From Strigamia acuminata (lineage: Eukaryota; Arthropoda; Chilopoda; Geophilomorpha; Linotaeniidae): a stretch of 64,000 nucleotides of DNA. The notes beneath the pieces were generated by a model, which made no database searches, was not told the DNA's origin, and saw nothing but the letters and a program-made list of their open reading frames with translations. Below, piece after piece: positions 19,964 to 31,812 of the stretch (its first letter is position 1; every line of letters begins with the position of its first letter). The translations under genes were made by a program, and so were the position numbers. The stretch covers positions 28,753,118 through 28,817,117 of the forward strand of contig OX442314.1 of assembly GCA_949358305.1 (NCBI GenBank), in the 5' to 3' direction.

Positions 19964-21659
19964 GACAGATGATGGAAAGAAGCACACGCACACGTTGGTT
20001 TACATGAGAACAGTGATTTTATTATTCAAAAAACATGATATGCTAATTTACGATTTCCCCCTTTCACATCAAATAAACCTAACCATTTACATTGTGGTTC
20101 GTCCAAGTGACCCCTGGCGACCAAACATGGCATTGCCTCCAATTCCCCCCTTCTTTTCGTCCTTTTTAAACGTTAGTTTTAACACATAAACGCTCCTAAA
20201 CAAGCGGAACAGTGAAGTGGATACAATATCAATGCAGTTTCTGTTTTATAATTTTTACCATTTGCGATTTAGAAAAATATTTGACACTTTTGTTTATCTG
20301 TCCTTGCTTTCAGCTGCTCTTTACACAATTGTGTGTTAACACACGGTTCGGTATACGACGTATTGTACAGAACTAATAATGCTGAAACGGAAACCGTTCC
20401 AGGCTAGCATTCATCGACCAATTGTAATCTGTAGATGCAACAAGAAGAGAAAAATCAGACAAGTCAGACAAGAAAACCGAGCTGAGCAAACTGAGTTTTT
20501 GGGATTGAACAAGTTGTGTGATCGTTCACGCAGCTCATTTTTCAAATTGGTTTGGTTCCTACTTGTCGTGGCTTGCTCCACTGCTTGTTTGCTCCAAATT
20601 TACACGCGCGTGAGCGATTACCTTGATGGGCCAATTACGCAAGAAGTAGAATTCCGGCCACAAACATCTTTTTTATTTCCTTCGATCACTCTACAAGGCA
20701 TCCATATTTATGACTTACTTACATATATCTCGGATGCAGAGAATGAAAGCAACAACACTTTTAACTTAGACGAAAGCAATGTCGAGGAAATGTGGACTAC
20801 ACTGGGTAGAATAAATTCAGACGACTTATGCGCAGTAAGTAAAAATAATCCATTTTATACCAGTACTTAAGCTTACATCAGTGTTGAATTTGCGATCATC
20901 ATCATGAGACACTTTAAAATCACTATAACTGAAATAATTTGCCCCATTTGTCCTTGAGCTGGAAAACTTCACGTTGTGTCAGGAAAATCATTTAGAAACC
21001 GATCATAACTGTCAATTTAGAAAAATCATAGCAAATTGCAAGGCATTGAAACCTGTGTTACTAAAGAGTAATTCCGATTAGAGCGTTTATGGAACCTTTC
21101 ATAAAAGTTAATTGCCCCACACCACGGCTCTGCCTGGAAACTTAACACACTTCTTTAAACAGTTTTTGTTGTTTACAGATTTCATGTTGTTTGTAATAAC
21201 TGGAGTGTTCAACTCCATTGGTCAGTTTGACCATTTTGTTATTTTATGACGCGCTGCTCCCAGCGCCACCTATTTTAACTTTTTAATATATTCAGTTATG
21301 TTAATTTCCTTTAACCAACATGGCTGTCTTTTCTTTTACTCCAACGCATCCGCAATAATCAACTCGAGAAACACAATAATAACATAATGATTTTTTTGAA
21401 TAATGAGATAAATACGTCACTTTAAAAAAAAAAATTATATTATGCTTAAAATAAAGCCAATTAAGTATGCAAACATGCAGATATTTGTAAAACCTTGAAA
21501 CATTTGATGAACATGAAATATTGACTAAATCAGAGTATTCCGATATTTTGGCTTAGAAATGTAATAATAAACTGTCTTTTACTAGGAAGCAGGAAACGCT
21601 GGATCCTTTTGTGGAGAAGAACTTGATGAGATAATGACAGTAAACTATTTTAATACAGT

Positions 21660-21961
21660 TGTGGTGATTCAGCATCACCTGAAGAAGTAATTAGCGGTGA
21701 TTATTGTGTTACTAATACTCGCCACTAGAGCGCGCTAGAAATACCGACTAGACTGACTAGTCGCGTGTTTCTGCGAACCTGCATAATCAGAAGGATTTGC
21801 ATATGACGTCATTTCCGGTTAATATATATAGCCAATGCTTGACCGGAAACGACACTACAGTTACCACATTTCAGCAAGAGCACCATTTACCTCACCTTTC
21901 AGGCCGTTTCACGGATTGATCGAGGACCGGTGCCCGCTGACCATTTCAACTGTACAACAGC
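21660..21961 (+). repeat. G1 5' LTR, left part
   Basis: Matches 42219-42520. Begins TGTGGTGATT with a hairpin GGTGAT/ATCACC and holds further inverted repeats (GACTAG/CTAGTC, TTTCCGGT/ACCGGAAA). Interrupted at 21961 by element X. Confidence 0.9.
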
Positions 21962-23873
21962 TATGACGGTTTACAATGGCTATAAATGCCTATTTTCTAT
22001 CAAGAAAGCGCTGTTGCGCCAATATGATGGTATTTTTACAATATTCTGTGTAAAACTGATAAATGTCTAGAATAAAGTCATTTATGATGTTTCAAATACA
22101 AAGATGTTCGTTTATTAAGAATAAACACTAATTTCCACATGATACTAAAGTATCACGGCATAATTACGAAGATTCGTCTGCTAAAACCCGCATTTGTCAA
22201 TGCTCCATATTGCCACTAGATGGCGCGATCGCAATTAGCGATAAATTCGAATACGAACTTGAAAACCTCATGATTAAATATAAACGTATATTTAATCAAG
22301 TGAATAAATTGTGTTAAATATTAATATAAATATATATTAAATATCTGACATTGTTAAATACAATGTAACTTCCATTTCTGCGGGACAGAATGTTTAGCGA
22401 TCAATCGGTCAACCGATCAATCTGATTGGTGGAACCCATTTCCGGTCCTGGGTATCCAGTTCCGGTTGTAACAAGGATTAGCATAATTTGCATAAATGCT
22501 CCTCCGTATCCACTTCCGGTGATACGGGATTGGAGGGATTCGTGGAACCCATGTTCCAATTGGATGACTGGATTAATCCTTAAATCCAGTCAGGTTATAT
22601 AAACCCAAACAACCGGCCATTCTGCAGCTCTGTTTGATTATTTCTGTTTGGTATTGTTACTTAAGAAGTATGATTCGTTGTTCACGTAAAAAACCTTTTG
22701 GTTCTTTGTTGATTTATTCGCAAAGAACCGTTGCATGATTCTACAGAATCATGCCACCGCCGGCAATTGAAGTCGAAGTGCTGGGATTATTATGTTGCAT
22801 AAATGTTACAGTCTACGGTTGCGACGCCGAAGGAGAACCCGCCGTTGTGCAATTCAGTATCCTCCGGACAGGACCAAGTTGTCTTTTTCGGTATGAACGT
22901 ATTCCGTTACCACGAGTAGCATCGGTATTGTTGAGAATCGGTTCCTTCACCTGATGGTGCCAAAGCAGTCTGTTTTACAGTAACCACGAGTAGCACCAAG
23001 TGTTTGGCAAGCTGATTCTCATGGTATTCGATGCCAAAGCAGTCGGTCTATTATTAGTACCGCGAGAGATAAAACTGCTGTGCGGAGCCGCGAGCTATCG
23101 ACCCCTGTGTACGTGGTACCGTCAACCACTCGATGGACGACCGTGCTGCGACGCCGGGGACGCTTGATACCGTTCTGCATGGCAAGGCGTATATTCTAAT
23201 CGATGGCAATTGTGTGTTGCGACGGGAAGCTTAATCTTCATTTTATTTATAACAGAAAAACTTAAACTCGACAACCAGTTGGACCAAAATCAAGTCAGAA
23301 GACTTAATCTCATATTGAACTCAATATAACCGATAAGTTGACGACAACTTATTCCCGAAATATCTAAATAAGAATTCACAACGATATGAATTAAATATAA
23401 TTCATAAGTGGAATATTGATAAGTAAATGAATACATTTACTTACACCAATATCCTCCCAAAGTTGTGGCGGTGCAGACAAAGTCAACCGCAATGCTCAGA
23501 TCATTCGATTTATCGACGTGCGATAGTTTACACAGCGAACCAAGGAAACCAGCGAAGCCGTATCGGACTCCAGGACACAGCCATCCGGCTTAAGATGACA
23601 TCTATAATCAGGTCGAGCGATGGGGAAACCGCTCCCATATTCCAGACCCGTAGTGATATTATTCTAGGGCCAGTTGGCCAATTCTTTGTATAGTTTAATA
23701 GCTGATTTAACTTGCCAAATGTCGGCATTAGTCCTATGTATAATTTAGCTCATCCATATTGTTTGCCAACAATAAACTGTCTTGTATTTATCTCGTATTG
23801 TATTCACTGTTTATTTATTGCGATCTCTTCCCGGTACCATTGTTAAATGGGAGTTGTGGTCGTCACCGTCACA
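21962..23873 (+). repeat. X 5' LTR
   Basis: 1912 bp, rich in short perfect hairpins, e.g. GATTAAATATA/TATATTTAATC, CCGTATC/GATACGG, TGGAAC/GTTCCA, GACTGGATT/AATCCAGTC, GGTTCTTTG/CAAAGAACC, GCATGATTC/GAATCATGC, ATAAGTTG/CAACTTAT, AAGTAAATG/CATTTACTT. Its small ORF (67 codons at 22751) has no recognised domain. Confidence 0.85.
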
Positions 23874-23875
23874 CG

Positions 23876-23893
23876 TGGAGGTCCCACCGAGAT
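23876..23893 (+). other. X primer binding site, tRNA-Gln-like
   Basis: TGGAGGTCCCACCGAGAT starts two bases after the LTR and, with one mismatch, complements the 3' end of animal tRNA-Gln as I recall it. Element Y has the same site with a different single mismatch. Confidence 0.6.
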
Positions 23894-26800
23894 TAGGTTG
23901 CAATTAAATTCGATTGAATTGCAACAGTGAATATTGGAGATAAATATTTAACTAAAAGATTTAAGTTAAAAATAGACAGATTAAATTTTCAGTTTATATT
24001 TCCATGTGAAGAAGTTAAACTGATGAAATAGAAATACGTAGTAGATTTTCCTTCATTATTTTCGTTTGAAGATTTTAGGGATTTCAAAGACTACCACCTA
24101 ATCTCACACGTGGAGGTCCCACCGAGATTAGGTTGCAATTAAATTCGATAGAATTGTAAAAGTGAATTTTGAGATAAATATTTAACTAAAAGATTTAGTT
24201 AAAAAACAGACAAGTTTCAAACCATGTTTATTTTCTTGAGAAACACCAAAACAGTCCTTTAACTAGGAATTTCGGAAGTTATAGACCTATCACACGATCA
24301 CTGAAATAGGTTGCAAATTAATTCGATCGAATTGCAAAAGCGAATCTTGAATCCGATATTAACTAAAAAATTTTAGTTAAAACAGACAAATAGATTTTCA
24401 GTTTATATTTTCATGTGAAAAGTTAAACTGACGAAATGGAAACGTTTAGTGAACTCTCTTTACTATTTTCGTTCGACAATTTAAGGAATACGAAGTATTT
24501 TAAATAAGAAATCAAAAAGTTTCGAGTGAAATAAGAATACAGATATTTTTTTTCGAAGTTTGTTTTATTTCGAAAAGCTAAAAACATACAAGTTTAGAAG
24601 GCGGACTTCTTACGAATTTATCTTTCCACCTGAAAAGTTAAAACGAAGAAAACACCGCAACTATTTGGAAATATTTACAAGAAATTAAGTTTCTTGTAAC
24701 TGTACGTCGACACCGATAGCCAGCGACCACGCGCCATAGCAATACGCGTCGATCTCCGTATCAAACGCAGCAGGGAAGCTACTCAAACCTTCAACGCAAG
24801 GTGCGAACGAATGCTTGGAAATTATGGCGGACAACAGATAAAAGACAGCGGAGAAATGTTACAGAAGGTTCGTAGAGATTTATTTAAGTGTCGCGAACTA
24901 ATTTTTCCACTGCCATCGGTACCAAAGATAATTTAGTTGTTGGAGAAAAACAACACACTCCATTTCGCAGAAAAGATTTGCAAATCGAAATGAATATTAC
25001 CTTTATTTGAAGGAATTAACTATTTTCACAAAAAGTACATTTTTTCCTTCGGGACAATGGAAATTAAGAAAATATAAAATGGCGGCGAATGAAGTTGCCG
25101 ACCACATAGAATAGTATTTTTTACATTGAAAGTTACGAATCACGATAAACGCTTTCCCTCGGAAAAGTAAAAGGATTTCATTCAATCTTTCCTTTCGGAA
25201 ATTTAACAGTGTTTTAAGTTTCCAACGATATTTGGGTCTCCCAAATTTTGAGAATTTCTAAATGAAATTTAGCTGTTTGAAAAACAACGAATATTTTTAG
25301 TAATCTAATCGGACATTTTCCCACATGATTTCTTAAAACCGGAATAACAAATCCATTTGTGGCTATGAACTTTGCCACATGAAATATTTACGGAGCGAAT
25401 ATTTTTTGATTGGATTGAAGCTTTAAAATCAGATAGCTGATTTAAACGAAGAAAATAAGTTTCAAAGTAATTATTTTTCTTTCGGAAAAATCAAATAAAT
25501 CACCGCTGATGAAAAGTTGTATTTTTCCATTCGAAAAAACTAAGAATTGCACAAGATTTATCTTCTATTTTGAACATAGATTTTATTCGGAAAAGGAAAG
25601 ATTCTAGATACATTATTTTTCTCTAAAAATTAAGAATTTAGTCAATTTTCCTAAAGGTTAATGGAATGTCATCATATATTTCGTTCGTAATTTACGTGTT
25701 AAAGTTTAATCAGAAAAACGATTGAATATGTTTTATTTGCGATAAGTAAAAGAAAGGTTCTTTAAAAATGGAATTTCGATGCAAATCCCACAGTAAAGGG
25801 AATGTTATGTGTGAGCAATTAACGAAAAGTTGGAATAACTTCATTTTATTTCATTCAAAAGTAGTTGTGAAAAATCAATTTCAAATATTTTTCAAAGAAA
25901 AATTATTTTTATCGGAAAAAAGTAATTTACATGTCCTCGCGCGGACCGAGTAGTAAACTGCTTAATTGTGACATCGATACTGTTATTGTGTCACGTGTTA
26001 TACGGAATTCCAAACCAGTGAATTACGAATTTTGGCGCGATAGGAATAGAAGTTTGACAGTGAAAGTTCTCCAGATTTGTCTTTTCATTTGAAAAGTTCA
26101 AATTGAGGAAATGCTGCAGCAGATGAAGGTATTTACGACAATTGAGATTTAAATATTCTTTCATTCAAAAGATAAAAGATCTCTGCAAAAACATCTCGTT
26201 ATTAGAGATAAGGGGGACGAAAATTATTAAAACGAATAATCAAAGACACGTCCTTCGTAAATATCGCAAAGGAATAACTAATTGTGAAAACAATTGTCCG
26301 CTCAGGAAAAGTGGAATTTAGCTAGATATTTTCTTTCGAAAAATCAAAGCAATTGTCATCAAAAAAGAAAGATTTGATGAATAATTTTTACCCAAAAGTC
26401 TAAAGGATTGTCGAATAGTTTTCTCCCGAAAAACAAGTACACATTTGTACCAATAACTTTATCGTTTAAAGTAAAATTTCGAATATTTTCTTTTGGAAGA
26501 TTAGAGAATTAGATAATTTTTCTCGCAAAACAAATTTAAAGAATTTTAACGAATTTTTATTTGTTAAAAAAATTTGTTAAAAAAGGGGGAGATGGATGGT
26601 GAAAATTTATTTTTTCACACTCGAAAAATGGAATTTAAACCCGAAAAAGTAAAGACTTGGTCAAATTATTCTTCCTATTGGAAATGAATACACAATGTTG
26701 GGAATCGAAAATAGATTTCAATTACAAAGGAATGATTATTTGAACGATAATTGAATAAGAATAAGAAAAATTGAGAGTTTGAGAAAACTTTATTAAAAGT

Positions 26801-27397
26801 TGTGGTTGTAACGATATCACACACTAACGGAATAATTAAAAGAAAAATATTTTTTGAAGAAAAGTTATTTAATTATTTGGATTGGTAAAAATCCCAAAGT
26901 TCAAGAAGATTGAAGTAAGTTTATTTTATTTTCATTTGAAAAATACAATATTTTACGAATGTCTTCCCGAAGGAATTTTATTTTATCGGTAAAATTGAAT
27001 CTCGAAGGGAACGGACTTAGTAGAGAACTACTAAATAGATGTAACGTCCTTTATACCATTGGCCGACACTAACATCCGCCAATCAGAAGTTGGGAGATCT
27101 AGGGATCCCCAGCCCCCTGCTATTAAAGGAGGACCAGATCAGATACTGATCATTCGCATCCAGACCAGACCAGAAGACGTGTTCCAGAGTCATCTTGACC
27201 ACGCCGTCCCGATTTCAGTCACGATTCGAATTTTGTGTGCCGTGTAACCTGCAAAAGCTAACACGTGTCAAACAAACGCGAAGTTTAATTTTATTTTGTC
27301 AAAAGTAAAGTTTAGAAGTGTTTCTTGTTGAAAAGTGTATTATATTCGTCTTCTTTATAAATTAAAGAATTAAAATCGTCAGATTTTGAATTTTTTT
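23894..27397 (+). other. X leader: long AT-rich array of degenerate short hairpins
   Basis: No gene. Dozens of units of the form TTTTC-N2-6-GAAAA recur every 30-100 bases, often nested in longer stems (e.g. TCAGTTTA/TAAACTGA near 24400 enclosing TTTTCATGTGAAAA; TTACAAGAAA/TTTCTTGTAA near 24675; TTAGTAG/CTACTAA near 27020). About 23874-23915 is repeated almost exactly at 24108-24150. Confidence 0.6.
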
Positions 27398-27526
27398 ATG
27401 GCTCAAAAACCATTGAATATGATCGATCCAAAAGGAAATAATAAGCAGACAAACTTAAAATTTAAGTTCTGTACCACTTGGCGATCAAACAGAAAAGATT
27501 CCCGATCATTTTACTCTGTATTGTAA
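27398..27526 (+). CDS. Short 5' ORF overlapping the X main ORF
   Basis: ATG at 27398 after a T-run, 42 codons (MAQKPLNMIDPKGNNK...), ending TAA 27524-27526. The main frame, open from 27459, lies at +1 and overlaps it by 68 bases. Either one base was lost or gained here, or the main ORF is reached by +1 frameshifting. Confidence 0.35.
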   Translation: MAQKPLNMIDPKGNNKQTNLKFKFCTTWRSNRKDSRSFYSVL

Positions 27527-28880
27527 TCGTCATGGACTGGATAAAACCAAGTTTAAAAATATAATCGAAGCTTCAGACTATGTAAAAGCTAGGAACTGGC
27601 GAGATCGTACCCAATCTCAATCTTCACATCAAGATCCAGTACGGAATCCACAAACATACAGCCGAAACTTAGTGAATCAAGATTCTCATACTATGTTTCA
27701 AACATCCAGTAGGGGATCTAAGTTAGAAAAGTTTAAACCACCTAATTCGGTAGATAAGGGGGAAGAGAATTATAAACCTAATAATTCTCGTCCAGAGAGT
27801 TCGTTAACTAACCAGTCGGTTGTTCAGAACAAATTAAAACTCGTTTACAATCGAGATCAGCTAATTTCAGTTCGATATGCTAATCCAGCTGAAGCACAAC
27901 GATATGTGGCTAGCCTTAATCTGTCGATTAACCTACCGCTATCAAAAGAATTGGGAACCGTAAACAAAAGTTTTGGGCCACCAATATCAATGCAAAGGAA
28001 AGATATTCGGACTCCAAACAAACATTTGCAGTCAAATAACGTACAACAACGTGCCCGATCGCCGATCACAAACTCATGTTTGCGGACGTATGATTTGTCT
28101 ACCAAGAAGAGTCCCCAGCCAAGACAATTCTACCTAACGCCCATTTCAAATCGAAAAAAGGTCAAGCAAACTTTTCCCTTGAAAAAGTATTACCAACACG
28201 ATAATGAGAATGATTTTAAACCTAAAAAAGAAAGTTTTTTGACTAACCCACGGGAGATCCGGTATCAATTCGAACAGTATTGTAAACAATACCAGTTAAA
28301 TTCAGCTGAATTTAAAAATATAAACGAAGCGCAACAATTCGTATTTCGAAATCAATACCGTAACCAACGACTAAAACCCGTCCCAGTCGTCAATCTGACG
28401 GAGATACAACAATTTGCGTCTGGAAAGCAACCCTGCAATATCCAGAATAATTCATCTCAACGAGAGGAATTAAGAACTTCAAAAAAGCGTTTTCGGTCAC
28501 CAAGTCCAGCTGGTGATGAAGAAACTTCAAGTACAAACCAACATGTTCAAAAACTGACTGAAAACCCAGGTTTCCAATCATCAGTTCCACGACTTAGAGT
28601 CAAATATAGATCCCCTCGTTTGTTGCGGGATTTCACAATTCCAAATATGGGTCCTTTCCACGTATGGTTTTCCAATGAGGGTCCCATTCATGTATGGTTT
28701 TCCAGAGATGACCTAAAACAAAAAGTTGGGTCGTCACGGTCATTTACACTGCCAAGTCAGTACACTGTATGTAACTGCCCAAAGGAAAAACGTCGAAAGA
28801 AATCAGTACAGCAGGCTGAGAGATCTCGGAAATTCGCAAATATGCGAGCTCAATATTTAGCAAAGAATCATGTTGATTAA
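27459..28880 (+). CDS. X main ORF, basic Gln/Asn-rich protein with internal repeats
   Basis: Open frame of 473 residues; no ATG in the first part, so the start depends on the overlapping short ORF. The protein is basic and rich in Gln, Asn, Ser and Arg. It contains a repeated unit: HFTLYCNRHGLDKTKFKNI (about 27503-27560) matches QFEQYCKQYQLNSAEFKNI (about 28267-28325), and both continue with EA..(Y/F)V. Related EAQRYV and EIQQFA segments suggest more copies. The C-terminal part has two near-identical PFHVWFS/PIHVWFS motifs and a Cys/Lys-rich end. No capsid, zinc knuckle, protease or polymerase motif is seen. It may be a divergent Gag-like or RNA-binding protein that lets X use proteins supplied by other elements; that is inference. 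The following 600 bp (28881-29465) is AT-rich without a gene. Confidence 0.55.
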   Translation, partial: NLSSVPLGDQTEKIPDHFTLYCNRHGLDKTKFKNIIEASDYVKARNWRDRTQSQSSHQDPVRNPQTYSRNLVNQDSHTMFQTSSRGSKLEKFKPPNSVDKGEENYKPNNSRPESSLTNQSVVQNKLKLVYNRDQLISVRYANPAEAQRYVASLNLSINLPLSKELGTVNKSFGPPISMQRKDIRTPNKHLQSNNVQQRARSPITNSCLRTYDLSTKKSPQPRQFYLTPISNRKKVKQTFPLKKYYQHDNENDFKPKKESFLTNPREIRYQFEQYCKQYQLNSAEFKNINEAQQFVFRNQYRNQRLKPVPVVNLTEIQQFASGKQPCNIQNNSSQREELRTSKKRFRSPSPAGDEETSSTNQHVQKLTENPGFQSSVPRLRVKYRSPRLLRDFTIPNMGPFHVWFSNEGPIHVWFSRDDLKQKVGSSRSFTLPSQYTVCNCPKEKRRKKSVQQAERSRKFANMRAQYLAKNHVD

Positions 28881-29465
28881 CATGATATGATACACAAAGA
28901 TTCCCCGATTATAGTGTAAACAGAAAATCCTCTTCTAAAAATCATGACCTCTCTTCTAAAGAAAAGGGGGACAAAATATAAAGTTAAAATTAACAATTCT
29001 CGAAAAGTAATATTACAGTATTAAAAGACAACTAGTTTAAATTAAAATTAGTCAATTGTACAAAGAATACCAAGTGACTCCGGTCATGACAATTAAGGGG
29101 GACATTTTGATTCTTAAATTGTCAACTCTTATCATCTAAAAGCTATTTATTGTATATTTATAGCGATACATCTGACTAGGCATATGAAATAAATATTTTG
29201 TGATAACACAAATGATGATTTTATGTATGACGAAAGTTTCTTCAAAAAGAAGACTTGGAAATAAATTCTGGACTTGAATTTAGGCTATTAGAAAAGATTA
29301 TTTCGGCAGAAATCCAGAACTTAGATAATTCAAGTTAGTTTATGTAAACTCAAATTCGAAATTGGAAGTCACGGTATCTCCAAGATACATCAAGTCCGAA
29401 AATAGCATTTATGCTAATTAGGAGAATAACGAAAACTCTATAAAATATTATATAGTTGTGTTATT

Positions 29466-29475
29466 AAGGGGGATG
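29466..29475 (+). other. X polypurine tract
   Basis: AAGGGGGATG directly precedes the 3' LTR start. Confidence 0.65.
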
Positions 29476-31387
29476 TATGACGGTTTACAATGGCTATAAA
29501 TGCCTATTTTCTATCAAGAAAGCGCTGTTGCGCCAATATGATGGTATTTTTACAATATTCTGTGTAAAACTGATAAATGTCTAGAATAAAGTCATTTATG
29601 ATGTTTCAAATACAAAGATGTTCGTTTATTAAGAATAAACACTAATTTCCACATGATACTAAAGTATCACGGCATAATTACGAAGATTCGTCTGCTAAAA
29701 CCCGCATTTGTCAATGCTCCATATTGCCACTAGATGGCGCGATCGCAATTAGCGATAAATTCGAATACGAACTTGAAAACCTCATGATTAAATATAAACG
29801 TATATTTAATCAAGTGAATAAATTGTGTTAAATATTAATATAAATATATATTAAATATCTGACATTGTTAAATACAATGTAACTTCCATTTCTGCGGGAC
29901 AGAATGTTTAGCGATCAATCGGTCAACCGATCAATCTGATTGGTGGAACCCATTTCCGGTCCTGGGTATCCAGTTCCGGTTGTAACAAGGATTAGCATAA
30001 TTTGCATAAATGCTCCTCCGTATCCACTTCCGGTGATACGGGATTGGAGGGATTCGTGGAACCCATGTTCCAATTGGATGACTGGATTAATCCTTAAATC
30101 CAGTCAGGTTATATAAACCCAAACAACCGGCCATTCTGCAGCTCTGTTTGATTATTTCTGTTTGGTATTGTTACTTAAGAAGTATGATTCGTTGTTCACG
30201 TAAAAAACCTTTTGGTTCTTTGTTGATTTATTCGCAAAGAACCGTTGCATGATTCTACAGAATCATGCCACCGCCGGCAATTGAAGTCGAAGTGCTGGGA
30301 TTATTATGTTGCATAAATGTTACAGTCTACGGTTGCGACGCCGAAGGAGAACCCGCCGTTGTGCAATTCAGTATCCTCCGGACAGGACCAAGTTGTCTTT
30401 TTCGGTATGAACGTATTCCGTTACCACGAGTAGCATCGGTATTGTTGAGAATCGGTTCCTTCACCTGATGGTGCCAAAGCAGTCTGTTTTACAGTAACCA
30501 CGAGTAGCACCAAGTGTTTGGCAAGCTGATTCTCATGGTATTCGATGCCAAAGCAGTCGGTCTATTATTAGTACCGCGAGAGATAAAACTGCTGTGCGGA
30601 GCCGCGAGCTATCGACCCCTGTGTACGTGGTACCGTCAACCACTCGATGGACGACCGTGCTGCGACGCCGGGGACGCTTGATACCGTTCTGCATGGCAAG
30701 GCGTATATTCTAATCGATGGCAATTGTGTGTTGCGACGGGAAGCTTAATCTTCATTTTATTTATAACAGAAAAACTTAAACTCGACAACCAGTTGGACCA
30801 AAATCAAGTCAGAAGACTTAATCTCATATTGAACTCAATATAACCGATAAGTTGACGACAACTTATTCCCGAAATATCTAAATAAGAATTCACAACGATA
30901 TGAATTAAATATAATTCATAAGTGGAATATTGATAAGTAAATGAATACATTTACTTACACCAATATCCTCCCAAAGTTGTGGCGGTGCAGACAAAGTCAA
31001 CCGCAATGCTCAGATCATTCGATTTATCGACGTGCGATAGTTTACACAGCGAACCAAGGAAACCAGCGAAGCCGTATCGGACTCCAGGACACAGCCATCC
31101 GGCTTAAGATGACATCTATAATCAGGTCGAGCGATGGGGAAACCGCTCCCATATTCCAGACCCGTAGTGATATTATTCTAGGGCCAGTTGGCCAATTCTT
31201 TGTATAGTTTAATAGCTGATTTAACTTGCCAAATGTCGGCATTAGTCCTATGTATAATTTAGCTCATCCATATTGTTTGCCAACAATAAACTGTCTTGTA
31301 TTTATCTCGTATTGTATTCACTGTTTATTTATTGCGATCTCTTCCCGGTACCATTGTTAAATGGGAGTTGTGGTCGTCACCGTCACA
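29476..31387 (+). repeat. X 3' LTR
   Basis: 1912-bp copy of 21962-23873 with no difference noticed by eye. Confidence 0.9.
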
Positions 31388-31391
31388 CAGC

Positions 31392-31720
31392 CACATTTAT
31401 TTAGCGTAGCCAATCTACGCTAGAATAAATATTCGAACGATATTCGTTTAATTCGCACGAGAAAGCGAATTCTCGCGTGTTCATAATAACACGTGGAAAT
31501 ACCCTAGACAACAAACATAGACCACGCGTAGGACTAAACAATTGGATCCGCCATTGTTTAGCGGCAACTCGTATTCGCAGCCGAATCCGAGGACCAACAC
31601 AGGAAACATCTTGACTTATATTTGTATTAGTAAGCGTGTTTTAATAAAGCAGTATTTGAAATATATTGTATTCCCGAGTGTATTATTTATTATCTTTAAC
31701 CACAAAGTCGAATCACGACA
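31392..31720 (+). repeat. G1 5' LTR, right part
   Basis: Matches the end of the 3' LTR. Contains successive hairpins TAGCGTAG/CTACGCTA (31402-31422), AATTCGC/GCGAATT (31450-31471) and CGTGTT/AACACG (31476-31493). Ends CACGACA. Confidence 0.9.
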
Positions 31721-31722
31721 CG

Positions 31723-31740
31723 TGGGGGCCTGTCCGGGAT
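31723..31740 (+). other. G1 primer binding site, tRNA-Pro-like
   Basis: TGGGGGCCTGTCCGGGAT, two bases after the LTR, differs at two positions from the tRNA-Pro primer site known from gammaretroviruses. Confidence 0.7.
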
Positions 31741-31812
31741 AGATTTGCTAACCTTAAGACAATACTTTAAATAATAACCGGGATCTTTCGATCGATCATT
31801 ATATCGTAAGAA

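Larger units (their letters stand above)
21962..31387 (+). mobile_element. X: large LTR retroelement without pol, inside the G1 LTR
   Basis: 9426 bp with 1912-bp LTRs (21962-23873, 29476-31387) and 4-bp duplication CAGC (21958-21961, 31388-31391); the undisturbed target is in the G1 3' LTR near 42521. Ends are TATGACGG and CCGTCACA, so the usual TG start is TA in both LTRs. The internal region has a ~3.5-kb AT-rich leader and one ORF of up to 474 codons, with no reverse transcriptase, protease or integrase, hence non-autonomous (LARD-like). LTRs look identical by eye: very recent. Confidence 0.85.

Noticed and set aside
22751-22954. 67-codon ORF in each X LTR
   Set aside because: Identical because the LTRs are; overlaps several hairpins and shows no domain.
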